Source: Vibrio splendidus 12E03
GTDB taxonomy: Bacteria > Pseudomonadota > Gammaproteobacteria > Enterobacterales > Vibrionaceae
DNA length: 40,198 nt
Direction of reading: 5' to 3'
Assembly: GCF_000272105.2 (NCBI RefSeq)
Contig: NZ_AJZD02000345.1
Coordinates: 1-40,198, forward strand
Shown: one piece after another, positions 32,388 to 40,198 of the stretch
Position numbering within the stretch: position 1 is the first letter of the stretch
How the letters are laid out: every line of letters begins with the position of its first letter
The notes under the pieces: model-generated
Seen by the model: only the letters and a program-made list of their open reading frames with translations
Database searches by the model: none
What the model was told of the DNA's origin: nothing
Position numbers and translations under genes: made by a program

Positions 32388-34916
32388 CTAGATGTTGACT
32401 ATCTTTGAGCTCCGAGAAGCTAAAGTTGCATCGTTACGATAAGGCACAACGTAAGAATTGCCCTCTTCAGGATGAACGATTTGGTAGTACTGAGGTAGAT
32501 TAAAGTTAATCAACTTAGACGACATCTTCGACTCATCTTTTACCGATGTGTAGAAAGAATTCACGCTCGCGATCATCTCATCTTTTTCACCGCTGTACTG
32601 GTGGTAGACCTCAACTTGGTTCGACTCGTCCAATACATAAATATTGAAGCCTTTGTCGGTATCTTCGAAAAAGAACTGAATCAAGCCCTCACTCGCAAAA
32701 CCATCCACCACTTCTGGTAGCTGATACTCTTGCTCTTTATCGAGCATCAGTAAAGGTGAGCCTTTGAGCTTATTGGTTGAGATGCTACGGTAGAAATCGA
32801 CCGAGTTTTCCAACATCTGTACCGATACACCACGACGCTCGAAGAACAGGCCAAACATCTTATTAGCTAAACGAATAGCCTTAAAGCGGCGACGCTTCTC
32901 TGGTTCAATCGGTTTCAATCGTAAGTCGATACACTCAGCAAGCAGTTGATACACCATATTACGCATCACACCACGCAGGTTTTTGCTGTAACAGAACACA
33001 TCAACCGACTCTGGCGGCAACGCATCTTGGTGCATTTTGCCAAGAACCGTTTTAAGTGCATCCAACATTGCTGTATCACCTTGGAAATGAAGCGTACGTA
33101 CTTCATGCCAAGAGTTACGATAAACCAGATCGACACTGCCGACTAAGCTCTTACCTTCTTCACCAAAGCTGAAGATATCAGCATTCTTGAGGTCCACTTT
33201 TAATGCACGACCACTTAACTCAGAAGTTGGGTCATTTTCAAAGTTGATGAACATCGCGAGCTGGCTTATCTCACACGGACTCGCCAGTGCTTGCATACTC
33301 GGGCGACGCTTACGCAAAGAAAACGTATTACGCAGATCGCTCACCATTTGATAGAACTTATCGATATCAATGTGAGCATCACGCACCACAGAGTGCAAAC
33401 GCGTCGACTCCGTAATCAAGCCATTAAAGAATGACCAAGCAACCAATTTACTCAAGTACTCATGGTGCTCAAGTGAAGGCTGACCAAGAATACGATGCGC
33501 TACCAATGGCTGCTTATACAGGTACCAGCCGGCTTTATTCGACTGACCCTGACGAACTTCGATAAAGCTCAAGTCTGGTTCATGCAGATCAGGAGAGATT
33601 TGCGGATTCAGTAACGTCACTTTACCTGGCAATACCTCAAACGCAGCGTAAAGCTTACGCGCCAAAATACTAATATCTTGTGGGCTAATTGCAGAAGTGA
33701 TGTCGTTGCGACGCGCAAATTGAATCAGATTACGATAGCTCAGCATCAAGGCATCAAGCAGTGCATGGTGTACCACTTTAACCTGCTCAACCTTCCAGTT
33801 ACGGCGGTTATCGAGCTCAGCAATGGTTTCATGTCCCCAATTCCAAGACTTAGTCATCTCAGTTAAGGCTTCACGACGCCACGCAACAGAACCAATGCCC
33901 GCATCTCGTGACAACTTCTCGTGGGTCTTAAGGTAGAAACAACGTCTCACCAAGTCCAATCGAGTGTGGTCGTTAATGCGTTCTAGATAGCGCGTTACCT
34001 TCTCAAGCATCAGATAGTAGCTATCCATGCCATACAGATCCGGTTCATCCGCGAAGAAGCGACGCTTGGTATCAATACTCAGCAGTTGAGTATTTGGGTA
34101 TTCCCATGAATAGGCTTCTAACAGGATCGCCTTTAACACCGATTTATACGGAGAGTCGATACTCTTATAGAGCTGCCATAGATTTGAACCAAAGTACTCT
34201 TCAGCGGGAATACGATTTAGCTTACCGAAATCGATCCACTGCGAGCAATCAAGATAGCCGTCCTGACATAAACCTTGAACATACTCGTCGTAGCACTCTT
34301 CCATTTCAGGCGGAATGATTTGCCACAACAAACGTTGACCGGCTAAACGAACCGCTGAGCGATAGAACTCATCAAGCAGTAACAAGTGCTGTGAAGAACC
34401 ACAGTTATCACCGGTCATCTCTTCCGAATGATTCGAACGGAAACGCTCTTCATCCATCAAGAAGAAGTTAGCTTCCACACCTAAGGTCTCAGCCCAATCG
34501 GTAATCAGCAAACATTTGTTGGTAAGGCTATCACGAGATGCGCCATCCATATCTGGAGACACACACACCCAGATATCAAGATCACTTGAGGTACTTTGCC
34601 CAATAGAAGAAGTACTACCCATGGTGTACAAGCCAAGGATTGCAGGTTCAGCAGCCTCGGTAAGTTTGCCACCCAGCGTTAATTCGGTATCAGAGACAAA
34701 TTGCTTTTGGAATTCATTAAGCGTGAAGCTACGAATTCCAAAAGGAACTTGTTGGTCATAATAACCCGGCATCATCGGGTGATTGAAGTGAAGCAGTGCG
34801 GGAATAAGGTTGAAAACTCGCTGGCCTTGCACATTCATCAACGCCAACGCACGATCAATGCGCTGCTGATTTAGATTGTCTAATCGTTGAATCAAAGTTT
34901 GAGTGTAAGCCTGCAA
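32388..34916 (-). CDS. cyaA: Class I adenylate cyclase
   Basis: Class I adenylate cyclase of 842 residues; makes cAMP for CRP. The N-terminal catalytic domain carries the nucleotidyltransferase motif STSSIGQSTSSDLDIWVCV (around residues 100-120), and the regulatory C-terminal half is full length. The start codon is TTG at 34916 with AAGGA six bases upstream; E. coli cyaA also starts with UUG, which limits translation. Two CRP-like sites lie upstream, consistent with feedback by CRP-cAMP. It is divergent from hemC. Confidence 0.97.
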   Translation of the reverse strand: MQAYTQTLIQRLDNLNQQRIDRALALMNVQGQRVFNLIPALLHFNHPMMPGYYDQQVPFGIRSFTLNEFQKQFVSDTELTLGGKLTEAAEPAILGLYTMGSTSSIGQSTSSDLDIWVCVSPDMDGASRDSLTNKCLLITDWAETLGVEANFFLMDEERFRSNHSEEMTGDNCGSSQHLLLLDEFYRSAVRLAGQRLLWQIIPPEMEECYDEYVQGLCQDGYLDCSQWIDFGKLNRIPAEEYFGSNLWQLYKSIDSPYKSVLKAILLEAYSWEYPNTQLLSIDTKRRFFADEPDLYGMDSYYLMLEKVTRYLERINDHTRLDLVRRCFYLKTHEKLSRDAGIGSVAWRREALTEMTKSWNWGHETIAELDNRRNWKVEQVKVVHHALLDALMLSYRNLIQFARRNDITSAISPQDISILARKLYAAFEVLPGKVTLLNPQISPDLHEPDLSFIEVRQGQSNKAGWYLYKQPLVAHRILGQPSLEHHEYLSKLVAWSFFNGLITESTRLHSVVRDAHIDIDKFYQMVSDLRNTFSLRKRRPSMQALASPCEISQLAMFINFENDPTSELSGRALKVDLKNADIFSFGEEGKSLVGSVDLVYRNSWHEVRTLHFQGDTAMLDALKTVLGKMHQDALPPESVDVFCYSKNLRGVMRNMVYQLLAECIDLRLKPIEPEKRRRFKAIRLANKMFGLFFERRGVSVQMLENSVDFYRSISTNKLKGSPLLMLDKEQEYQLPEVVDGFASEGLIQFFFEDTDKGFNIYVLDESNQVEVYHQYSGEKDEMIASVNSFYTSVKDESKMSSKLINFNLPQYYQIVHPEEGNSYVVPYRNDATLASRSSKIVNI

Positions 34917-34978
34917 GGTAAGTCCTTGGTTTGAGGTTAAGTGCAGTTCTGTTTAGTTACTGAACGAAAGCAGCAACA

Positions 34979-35000
34979 AAACGTGATCAATTTAACACTT
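34979..35000. promoter_or_regulatory. Candidate CRP site close to cyaA
   Basis: CGTGA-N6-TAACA at 34982-34997 matches the CRP core at eight of ten positions. With flanking AAA and TTT it matches about 17 of 22 consensus positions. It lies about 65 bases upstream of the cyaA start, where CRP represses cyaA in E. coli. Confidence 0.5.
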
Positions 35001-35125
35001 TTACCCTTAGTGGTAAAGCAAAGGAATCCGTCATACTGGTCAATTCCTTGATGACAGAAAGTTAAACTCACGGCGCCGTAGTGTCCTCTTTATTGACTAT
35101 TTCTAATAATAGCCCATGTTTCAAA

Positions 35126-35141
35126 TGAGATACCAATCACA
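35126..35141. promoter_or_regulatory. Candidate CRP site between cyaA and hemC
   Basis: TGAGA-N6-TCACA matches the CRP core at nine of ten positions. It lies about 210 bases from the cyaA start and 120 bases from hemC, so it could act on either. Confidence 0.5.
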
Positions 35142-35260
35142 CTATTTTGGTGAACTAATGAAAATCTCTCAGCTATCAAAGTATCGAATGATCAAACAGT
35201 AAGAATTCTCGCCTCATAATGGTAGGATTAGGCTATTACAGAACCTATATCGGAACCACC

Positions 35261-36199
35261 ATGACAAATTCAGCACCAATCCGTATCGCGACCAGAAAAA
35301 GCCCTCTTGCCCTTTGGCAGGCATACTTTGTAAGGGATGCACTGCAAGCTGCTCACCCTGGTTTAGAGGTTGAGTTGGTAACTATGGTGACCAAAGGTGA
35401 CATCATCCTCGATACTCCGCTTGCTAAAGTTGGCGGTAAGGGCCTGTTCGTTAAAGAACTTGAAGTAGCAATGCTAGAAGGTCGTGCTGACCTAGCAGTT
35501 CACTCAATGAAAGATGTCCCAGTAGACTTCCCAGAAGGTCTAGGTCTGGTGACGATTTGTGAACGTGAAGATCCTCGTGATGCTTTCGTTTCAAATACCT
35601 ACAACAATATCGACGAGCTACCACAAGGTGCCGTCGTGGGTACATGCAGCCTGCGTCGTCAGTGTCAATTACTTGAGTCTCGCCCTGACTTAATCATCAA
35701 AGAGCTGCGCGGCAACGTTGGTACTCGTCTAGGTAAACTCGATGATGGTCAATACGATGCGATCGTACTGGCTGCTGCTGGCCTTAAGCGTTTAGAGCTA
35801 GAAGAGCGTATTCGCAGCTTCATCGAACCAGAACAGTCTCTACCAGCTGTAGGCCAAGGCGCTGTTGGTATTGAGTGCCGTCTAGATGATGAACGTCTAA
35901 TCAAGCTTCTTGAGCCGCTGAATCATAAAGACACGGCTGATCGTGTACTTTGCGAGCGAGCAATGAACCTTACTCTAGAAGGTGGTTGCCAGGTGCCTAT
36001 CGGTAGCTATTCACTATTAGATGGCAACAACATCTGGCTACGTGCATTAGTTGGTGAACCGGATGGTTCGAAGATGGTTCGTGGTGAGATCTCTGGTCCT
36101 CGTAAAGACGCAGAAGCGCTTGGCGTGACTCTAGCAAATCAATTGCTGGATGATGGTGCAAGAGAAATCCTAACCAAACTCTACGCTGACCAAGAATAA
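35261..36199 (+). CDS. hemC: Porphobilinogen deaminase (hydroxymethylbilane synthase)
   Basis: Enzyme of 312 residues that polymerises four porphobilinogens to hydroxymethylbilane. The dipyrromethane cofactor cysteine is Cys243 in EGGCQVP, and catalytic Asp85 lies in HSMKDVP. I chose the ATG at 35261 (MTNSAPIRIATRKS), with GGAA upstream; the frame is open to 35219 but those residues overlap a promoter-like CATAAT. First gene of hemCDXY. Confidence 0.97.
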   Translation: MTNSAPIRIATRKSPLALWQAYFVRDALQAAHPGLEVELVTMVTKGDIILDTPLAKVGGKGLFVKELEVAMLEGRADLAVHSMKDVPVDFPEGLGLVTICEREDPRDAFVSNTYNNIDELPQGAVVGTCSLRRQCQLLESRPDLIIKELRGNVGTRLGKLDDGQYDAIVLAAAGLKRLELEERIRSFIEPEQSLPAVGQGAVGIECRLDDERLIKLLEPLNHKDTADRVLCERAMNLTLEGGCQVPIGSYSLLDGNNIWLRALVGEPDGSKMVRGEISGPRKDAEALGVTLANQLLDDGAREILTKLYADQE

Positions 36200-36201
36200 C
36201 C

Positions 36202-36930
36202 ATGACTGTGTTGGTGACTCGCCCCGGTTCAGAGGGGCAATCGCTTTGCCAACAACTAGCGGATGAAGGAATTCAAGCAATCCATCATCCGCTGATTCGT
36301 ATCGTTGATAATCCAAACTCTGCGGATTTAAGCACCCAGCTTAATAACAGCGATATCATTATTGCAGTCAGTCACCACGCCGTGACCGCTGCTCAAAACA
36401 TCCTTTCGAAAACCTCATCCATTTGGCCCACTTCGCCGCTTTATCTTGGCGTTGGTCAAAAAACTGCGCACGTTTTAAGCAAAGTCTGTAAACAAAAAGT
36501 AAACTACCCTCAAGTTAGTGATAGTGAACATCTTCTTAAACTTACTGAACTTAATGGCGTAGAAAATAAGTCCGTTTTGATACTACGTGGTAATGGTGGG
36601 CGTGAGCTCATTAGAGATTCCCTACTCAATCGAGGTGCACAAGTCTCTTATTGTGAGACCTACCGTAGAGAATATATTCCCATTAGCGACCACAATACCT
36701 ATCAAACATGGATAAACAAAAAAGCGTCCAAAGTTGTCATCACTAGTCAGGAACAATTGGAGTATCTCTGCTCAATTACCCCTGATGAGTATTTGGCTTG
36801 GCTGTCAACAAGACATCTATTTGTCCCAAGCCAGCGCATTGTAGAACGAGCACAACAACTCGGTTTCTCGAACGTGACCAATACTCACAGTGCTACGAAC
36901 CAAATATTACTGGCTGCTCTCCGGCCCTAG
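36202..36930 (+). CDS. hemD: Uroporphyrinogen-III synthase
   Basis: Enzyme of 242 residues that cyclises hydroxymethylbilane with inversion of ring D. Sequence conservation is low in this family; TRPGSEGQSLCQQL at the start, SHHAVTAA and LILRGNGGRELI fit HemD, as does its position two bases after hemC. It is followed after 19 bases by hemX. Confidence 0.93.
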   Translation: MTVLVTRPGSEGQSLCQQLADEGIQAIHHPLIRIVDNPNSADLSTQLNNSDIIIAVSHHAVTAAQNILSKTSSIWPTSPLYLGVGQKTAHVLSKVCKQKVNYPQVSDSEHLLKLTELNGVENKSVLILRGNGGRELIRDSLLNRGAQVSYCETYRREYIPISDHNTYQTWINKKASKVVITSQEQLEYLCSITPDEYLAWLSTRHLFVPSQRIVERAQQLGFSNVTNTHSATNQILLAALRP

Positions 36931-36949
36931 CTAGAAACAGGAAATAAGC

Positions 36950-38176
36950 ATGACAAGCAAAAAAAATAATGAGCATATTGAACCTGAAAAGAAACAAGAC
37001 ACTCAGCCAGTTGTTGTTGAAAGCGAAAAAGCTGACTCTACAGAGACAAAACAATCTGAACAGAAGCTCGATGCCTCTGTCTCAAATACCGCTAATAATG
37101 AACAGCCTCAAGCTGAGCATAAAGAGCAAATAGAGAAAGCAGAAAAGCAAGGTAAGCGCGGTGTCAAGCTAGGTGCTATTGCGATCGCTATTTCTATTAT
37201 TTTCAGTGGCGGTATCGCATTTCAAATGCAGCAAAAGAGTGCTGAGTACTCGGCTCAAATCGCCACTCTTCAAGCGCAACTTCAGAATACCCAATCTGCA
37301 GTAAATAAAGACCTGCAAACCATCAAGCAAGAGACTATCCAAGAAGCGTCGCACGCGGTGGAGAAAACTCAGGTAGTACAGTCTCAACAGCAAAAGAGCA
37401 TTCAAAGCCTACAGTTAGCAGTGGCTGACGTTAAAGGTCGCCGCCCGAATGACTGGTTACTTGCCGAAGCCGATTACCTTGTGAAACTAGCAGGACGTAA
37501 ACTGTTTCTAGAGCATGATGCCGTTAGCGCAACTAAGTTAATGGAAAGTGCCGATCAACGTATCGCAGCACTGAACGACCCTAGCTTAGTGTCACTGCGT
37601 CAATCAATGACCAATGACATTACCAAGCTTCGCACTATTCCTCTGATCGACCGTGATGGCTTAGTTCTACGCATCACAAGTCTTCAGCAGCAAGTCGATT
37701 CGCTGCCGCTTGCCAATGCTATTCTTCCAGAAGCCGCAGTTGTTGAGAAAAAAGCAGTATCGCAAGATATTAATGATTGGCAAAATAACCTGATGACGTC
37801 GATGAAAGACTTCTCAGAAAACTTCATCACCTTCCGCAGTCGTGATGGCGAAGTTATCCCTCTACTCTCTCCTGAACAGCACTTCTACCTGCGTGAAAAC
37901 ATCAAAGGTAAATTAGAAACCGCGATTCGCGCCGTCTACAAAGAACAAGGTGAACTGTATAGCGCAGCTCTTAATACCGCTAGCGAATGGTCGAAAGCGT
38001 ATCTAAACCAAGATATCAACTCAGTGATTGAATTTGAGAAAGCAATTAAACAGTTAAGTGAACAGAACATCTCTGTGAAATACCCTGTAAAGCTTGAATC
38101 TCAAAATGAGTTGTCAGATGTGATACGTGAGCGCCTACGTCGTGAAGTCACCGTTATGACCACGGAGGAAAAATAA
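36950..38176 (+). CDS. hemX: HemX family inner-membrane protein
   Basis: Protein of 408 residues. A charged, Gln/Glu/Lys-rich cytoplasmic region (1-70) precedes one membrane helix (about 73-92), followed by a periplasmic coiled coil (about 95-160) and a mixed helical domain. This is the HemX family, often mislabelled as uroporphyrinogen-III C-methyltransferase; no SAM-binding motif is seen. The role in haem synthesis is unproven. Its stop codon overlaps the hemY start by one base (TAATG). Confidence 0.9.
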   Translation: MTSKKNNEHIEPEKKQDTQPVVVESEKADSTETKQSEQKLDASVSNTANNEQPQAEHKEQIEKAEKQGKRGVKLGAIAIAISIIFSGGIAFQMQQKSAEYSAQIATLQAQLQNTQSAVNKDLQTIKQETIQEASHAVEKTQVVQSQQQKSIQSLQLAVADVKGRRPNDWLLAEADYLVKLAGRKLFLEHDAVSATKLMESADQRIAALNDPSLVSLRQSMTNDITKLRTIPLIDRDGLVLRITSLQQQVDSLPLANAILPEAAVVEKKAVSQDINDWQNNLMTSMKDFSENFITFRSRDGEVIPLLSPEQHFYLRENIKGKLETAIRAVYKEQGELYSAALNTASEWSKAYLNQDINSVIEFEKAIKQLSEQNISVKYPVKLESQNELSDVIRERLRREVTVMTTEEK

Positions 38177-39357
38177 TGATTCGTTGGATTTTTCTTTTTC
38201 TCGTTCTAGGTGCTGGGTTAATTGTTGGTACTCAGTTCTCTGGTCAACAAGGCTACGTTCTGATCTCAATTGCGAATAAGACCATTGAGATGAGCGTAAC
38301 AACACTGGTTATCTTCGTCATTGCTCTTCTAGCGGCTCTATTCGGCTTAGAGTACCTATTTAAAAAGCTTATGTACGCAAGCTCGACAACTTGGAATTGG
38401 TTCAGTGTTCGTAAGCTGAAGCGCTCTCGTCGTTATACCAATGAAGGCATCATCAAGCTGCTTGAAGGTGACTGGAAAGGCGCTGAGAAGAAAGTAACTC
38501 GCTGGGCTAATCATCACGACATGCCTCTACTTTGTTATTTAGTCGCTTCTCAAGCGGCACACGAGCAAGGTAATACAAGTGAGCGTGATAAGTACATCGA
38601 GCTTGCTAGCCAACAGGACGACTCTCTACTGGCGGTAGAGCTAACTAAAGCTAAACAGCAAATCAGCGAGTCAAACTACGAAGCTGCATTCGATACACTT
38701 TCTACCCTAAAAGGCACATACCCTAATAACACTGCTGTGCTTGGCCTGTTAAAAGCCACTTACTTGCAACTGAAGTTATGGCAGCCTTTGCTAGAGTTAA
38801 CGCCTAAATTAGTTAAGAACAAGCTTCTAATAGCTGATGAACAACGTGAATTAGAACAGAAAGCACAATGTGGATTACTTCATGATGTAGCTCAACAACA
38901 AGGTAGCGAAGGTTTAATCAGCCATTGGAACAAGCTTTCAAGAAAGCAGAAACAAAGCTCTCACCTTGTTTCCTGCTTTGTGAAGCAACTGATAGCTCGT
39001 AAAGCTGACTCAGAAGCCTTCACAGTGATCAAAGAGAACATTGCAAAGAATGGTTCAAATGAGCTCTACATGTTGCTTCCAGAGTTGAATCTAGCCGATC
39101 ACCACCCAGTAGTGGTCATGCTAGAACGCGCAATCAGTAAAGATAGTGGTAATGCCGAAGCACACAGCGCGCTGGCTCAGTTTTACTTAAGAGAGCAGAA
39201 GTGGGCGGAAGCACAAAGCCACTTCGAAAAAGCCCTAGCACTTCGCTCAAATGTTTCAGATTACGGATACCTATCTGACGCACTAGAGAAGCAAAACTTA
39301 ACGAAAGCAGCTCACGAGGTTTCTCGTAAAGCGCTCGCTCTAGTTCAGCCCGCTTAA
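38176..39357 (+). CDS. hemY: HemY family TPR membrane protein
   Basis: Protein of 393 residues. Two N-terminal membrane helices (about 3-20 and 41-60) are followed by tetratricopeptide-like repeats up to the C terminus, for example AHSALAQFYLREQKWAEAQSHFEKAL written here in part (AEAQSHFEKAL). The family is encoded with HemX in proteobacteria and is distinct from the Bacillus protoporphyrinogen oxidase also called HemY. Probable scaffold; function not established. It overlaps hemX by one base and ends the operon at the terminator at 39376. Confidence 0.92.
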   Translation: MIRWIFLFLVLGAGLIVGTQFSGQQGYVLISIANKTIEMSVTTLVIFVIALLAALFGLEYLFKKLMYASSTTWNWFSVRKLKRSRRYTNEGIIKLLEGDWKGAEKKVTRWANHHDMPLLCYLVASQAAHEQGNTSERDKYIELASQQDDSLLAVELTKAKQQISESNYEAAFDTLSTLKGTYPNNTAVLGLLKATYLQLKLWQPLLELTPKLVKNKLLIADEQRELEQKAQCGLLHDVAQQQGSEGLISHWNKLSRKQKQSSHLVSCFVKQLIARKADSEAFTVIKENIAKNGSNELYMLLPELNLADHHPVVVMLERAISKDSGNAEAHSALAQFYLREQKWAEAQSHFEKALALRSNVSDYGYLSDALEKQNLTKAAHEVSRKALALVQPA

Positions 39358-39375
39358 TTCAAAGCGACTCAAACT

Positions 39376-39402
39376 AAGCCGATGTCTAGCATCGGCTTTT
39401 TT
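39376..39402 (+). terminator. Terminator of hemCDXY
   Basis: Stem AAGCCGATG / CATCGGCTT with a 5-base loop followed by T6. It lies 19 bases past the hemY stop. Confidence 0.92.
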
Positions 39403-40198
39403 GTATCTGCTATTTACCCCTAGATAACTTCTACAATAGCTATAAACCAAGCTCATCAAACTCTTACCTGACCAATACCAACTAACCATGAAATTGCTCA
39501 ACTGAGCTTCTCAAACACACGAAGAAGAACTTTAATTGTGTCTGTACGTAGTTTTACCATTCTTATAAACAAGCCCTTATAAGAGGTTCGAGAGGAGTCA
39601 TAGAGAAAAGTGACATCTAGAAGCTCAAGAGTAAATGGAGATCACCTTGAGAGAAGGCGCTTAAAGATATTTACCCGCCGACAGATACCCACTTTAAATC
39701 ACACTGAATTAGCTATTAATATTCCAACTATAAACGCTAAAACAGGGAAGCTCCTCGTAGCTGCTCTGTTAGTCACTTCTTTGAAGTAGAAGGGAACAAT
39801 TGTTTTCAAACCAACAAAATCTTATTACTAAAAACGAGGCATCTTTATCAGCCAGTTCAAATTAGTAGGAAGTAAACCTCTCTGAGGCGCTCTGGAAAAG
39901 TTAATCATCGAATCAATAGCCACAAATATAAACTTACGTAATCAAGCGCTGTTAGAGAGAGCAGAGCTTGATAATAAGTGTCGGAATATCAGAGCTCGAG
40001 ATCAACGAACGGAGAACGCTTCTACAAAACTCGAAGACGAATACTAAACTCAGATACTGGAAACGACGAAAGCCTAGTCGTCAGACTAGGCTTTCTGATA
40101 TGTGCCGGAATAACATGAAGAGCAGGGGCTCAGTGTCTTTACAGCCCCCATATAACCTGTAAGCAAAGCACTTTTCTTCAAATGTAAAAAAGCCCTGC
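39403..40198. other. Gene-free region at the right edge
   Basis: About 800 A-rich bases without a convincing gene. A frame open from 39886 to 40047 would give a charged helical peptide (GALEKLIIESIATN... to KLEDEY) but has no start codon and stops interrupt it upstream, so it may be a remnant. A strong orphan hairpin at 40068-40095 and a second at 40125-40148 (GGGGCT/AGCCCC) follow. The last bases (AAAAAAGCCCTGC) look like the left arm of a terminator cut by the window. Confidence 0.5.
40068..40095. terminator. Orphan terminator-like hairpin
   Basis: Perfect 12-base stem GAAAGCCTAGTC / GACTAGGCTTTC with a 4-base loop. No recognised gene ends nearby, so it may end an unrecognised RNA or a decayed gene. 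Confidence 0.6.

Noticed and set aside
39575..39600. tRNA T-arm-like GGTTCGA
   Set aside because: No matching acceptor stem, anticodon arm or closing TCC; a chance heptamer.
39968..40162. 64-residue open frame near the right edge
   Set aside because: It runs through the perfect hairpin at 40068-40095, has no ribosome binding site and is basic and unstructured.
1..40198. CRISPR arrays, insertion sequences or prophage genes
   Set aside because: No regularly spaced repeats, transposase or phage structural genes were found anywhere in the window.

Overview
The window looks like chromosome I of a Vibrio, most probably of the Splendidus clade. The genus call rests on protein sequence and gene order: ftsY-ftsE-ftsX-rpoH, rsmD-yhhL, rhtB/pldB/yigL, lptM-lysA-dapF-DUF484-xerC-yigB, and cyaA facing hemC-hemD-hemX-hemY are all laid out as in Vibrio and related gammaproteobacteria. 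The clade is inference. A near-perfect parS centromere site and the hem/cya/xerC neighbourhood suggest the origin-proximal part of the chromosome.

Layout. 1-1134 (minus): glpE and the start of glpG, the latter cut by the window edge. 1135-1577: intergenic DNA with DnaA-box-like sites and the rpoH terminator. 1578-5561 (minus): rpoH, then the ftsY-ftsE-ftsX cell division and protein targeting cluster. 5792-6671 (plus): rsmD and yhhL. 6787-8544 (minus): three small conserved genes (yhgN, yecH, yhhN-like). 8545-9333: long gene-free, G-depleted DNA. 9334-10420: a 26-residue membrane ORF, a DUF4145-like membrane protein and a DUF2500 (YhhM-like) protein. 10481-11494: an acyltransferase. 11664-15010 (minus): an arsenic operon, arsR / ArsJ-associated GAPDH / tyrosine-phosphatase-like protein / arsJ. 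15110-16993 (minus): rhtB and an EAL-HDOD protein resembling V. cholerae CdgJ. 17075-19073 (plus): pldB and yigL. 19160-21810: an EVE protein, a large NlpE-like lipoprotein and a DTW-domain protein. 21932-21947: parS. 21956-27127 (minus): two tandem FIST-GGDEF-EAL paralogues. 27297-31926 (minus): the lptM-lysA-dapF-DUF484-xerC-yigB operon. 32002-34916: cyaY and cyaA. 35261-39357 (plus): hemCDXY. 39403-40198: no convincing gene, but an orphan terminator.

How the genes work together. Most of the window is housekeeping: heat-shock sigma factor, SRP receptor, FtsEX, XerC, meso-DAP/lysine synthesis, cAMP synthesis and haem synthesis. Two accessory themes stand out. One is a compact arsenate detoxification route: GAPDH forms 1-arseno-3-phosphoglycerate and ArsJ exports it. 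It carries an extra HCX5R phosphatase-like gene and has no recognisable arsC, arsB or acr3 alongside. The other is c-di-GMP turnover: three EAL proteins lie within 12 kb, two of them tandem duplicates with a FIST sensory module.

The best candidates for follow-up are the phosphatase in the ars operon, the FIST tandem next to parS, the 26-residue ORF with its own promoter and terminator, the strand-asymmetric G-depleted block upstream of it, and the DnaA-box cluster upstream of glpE.
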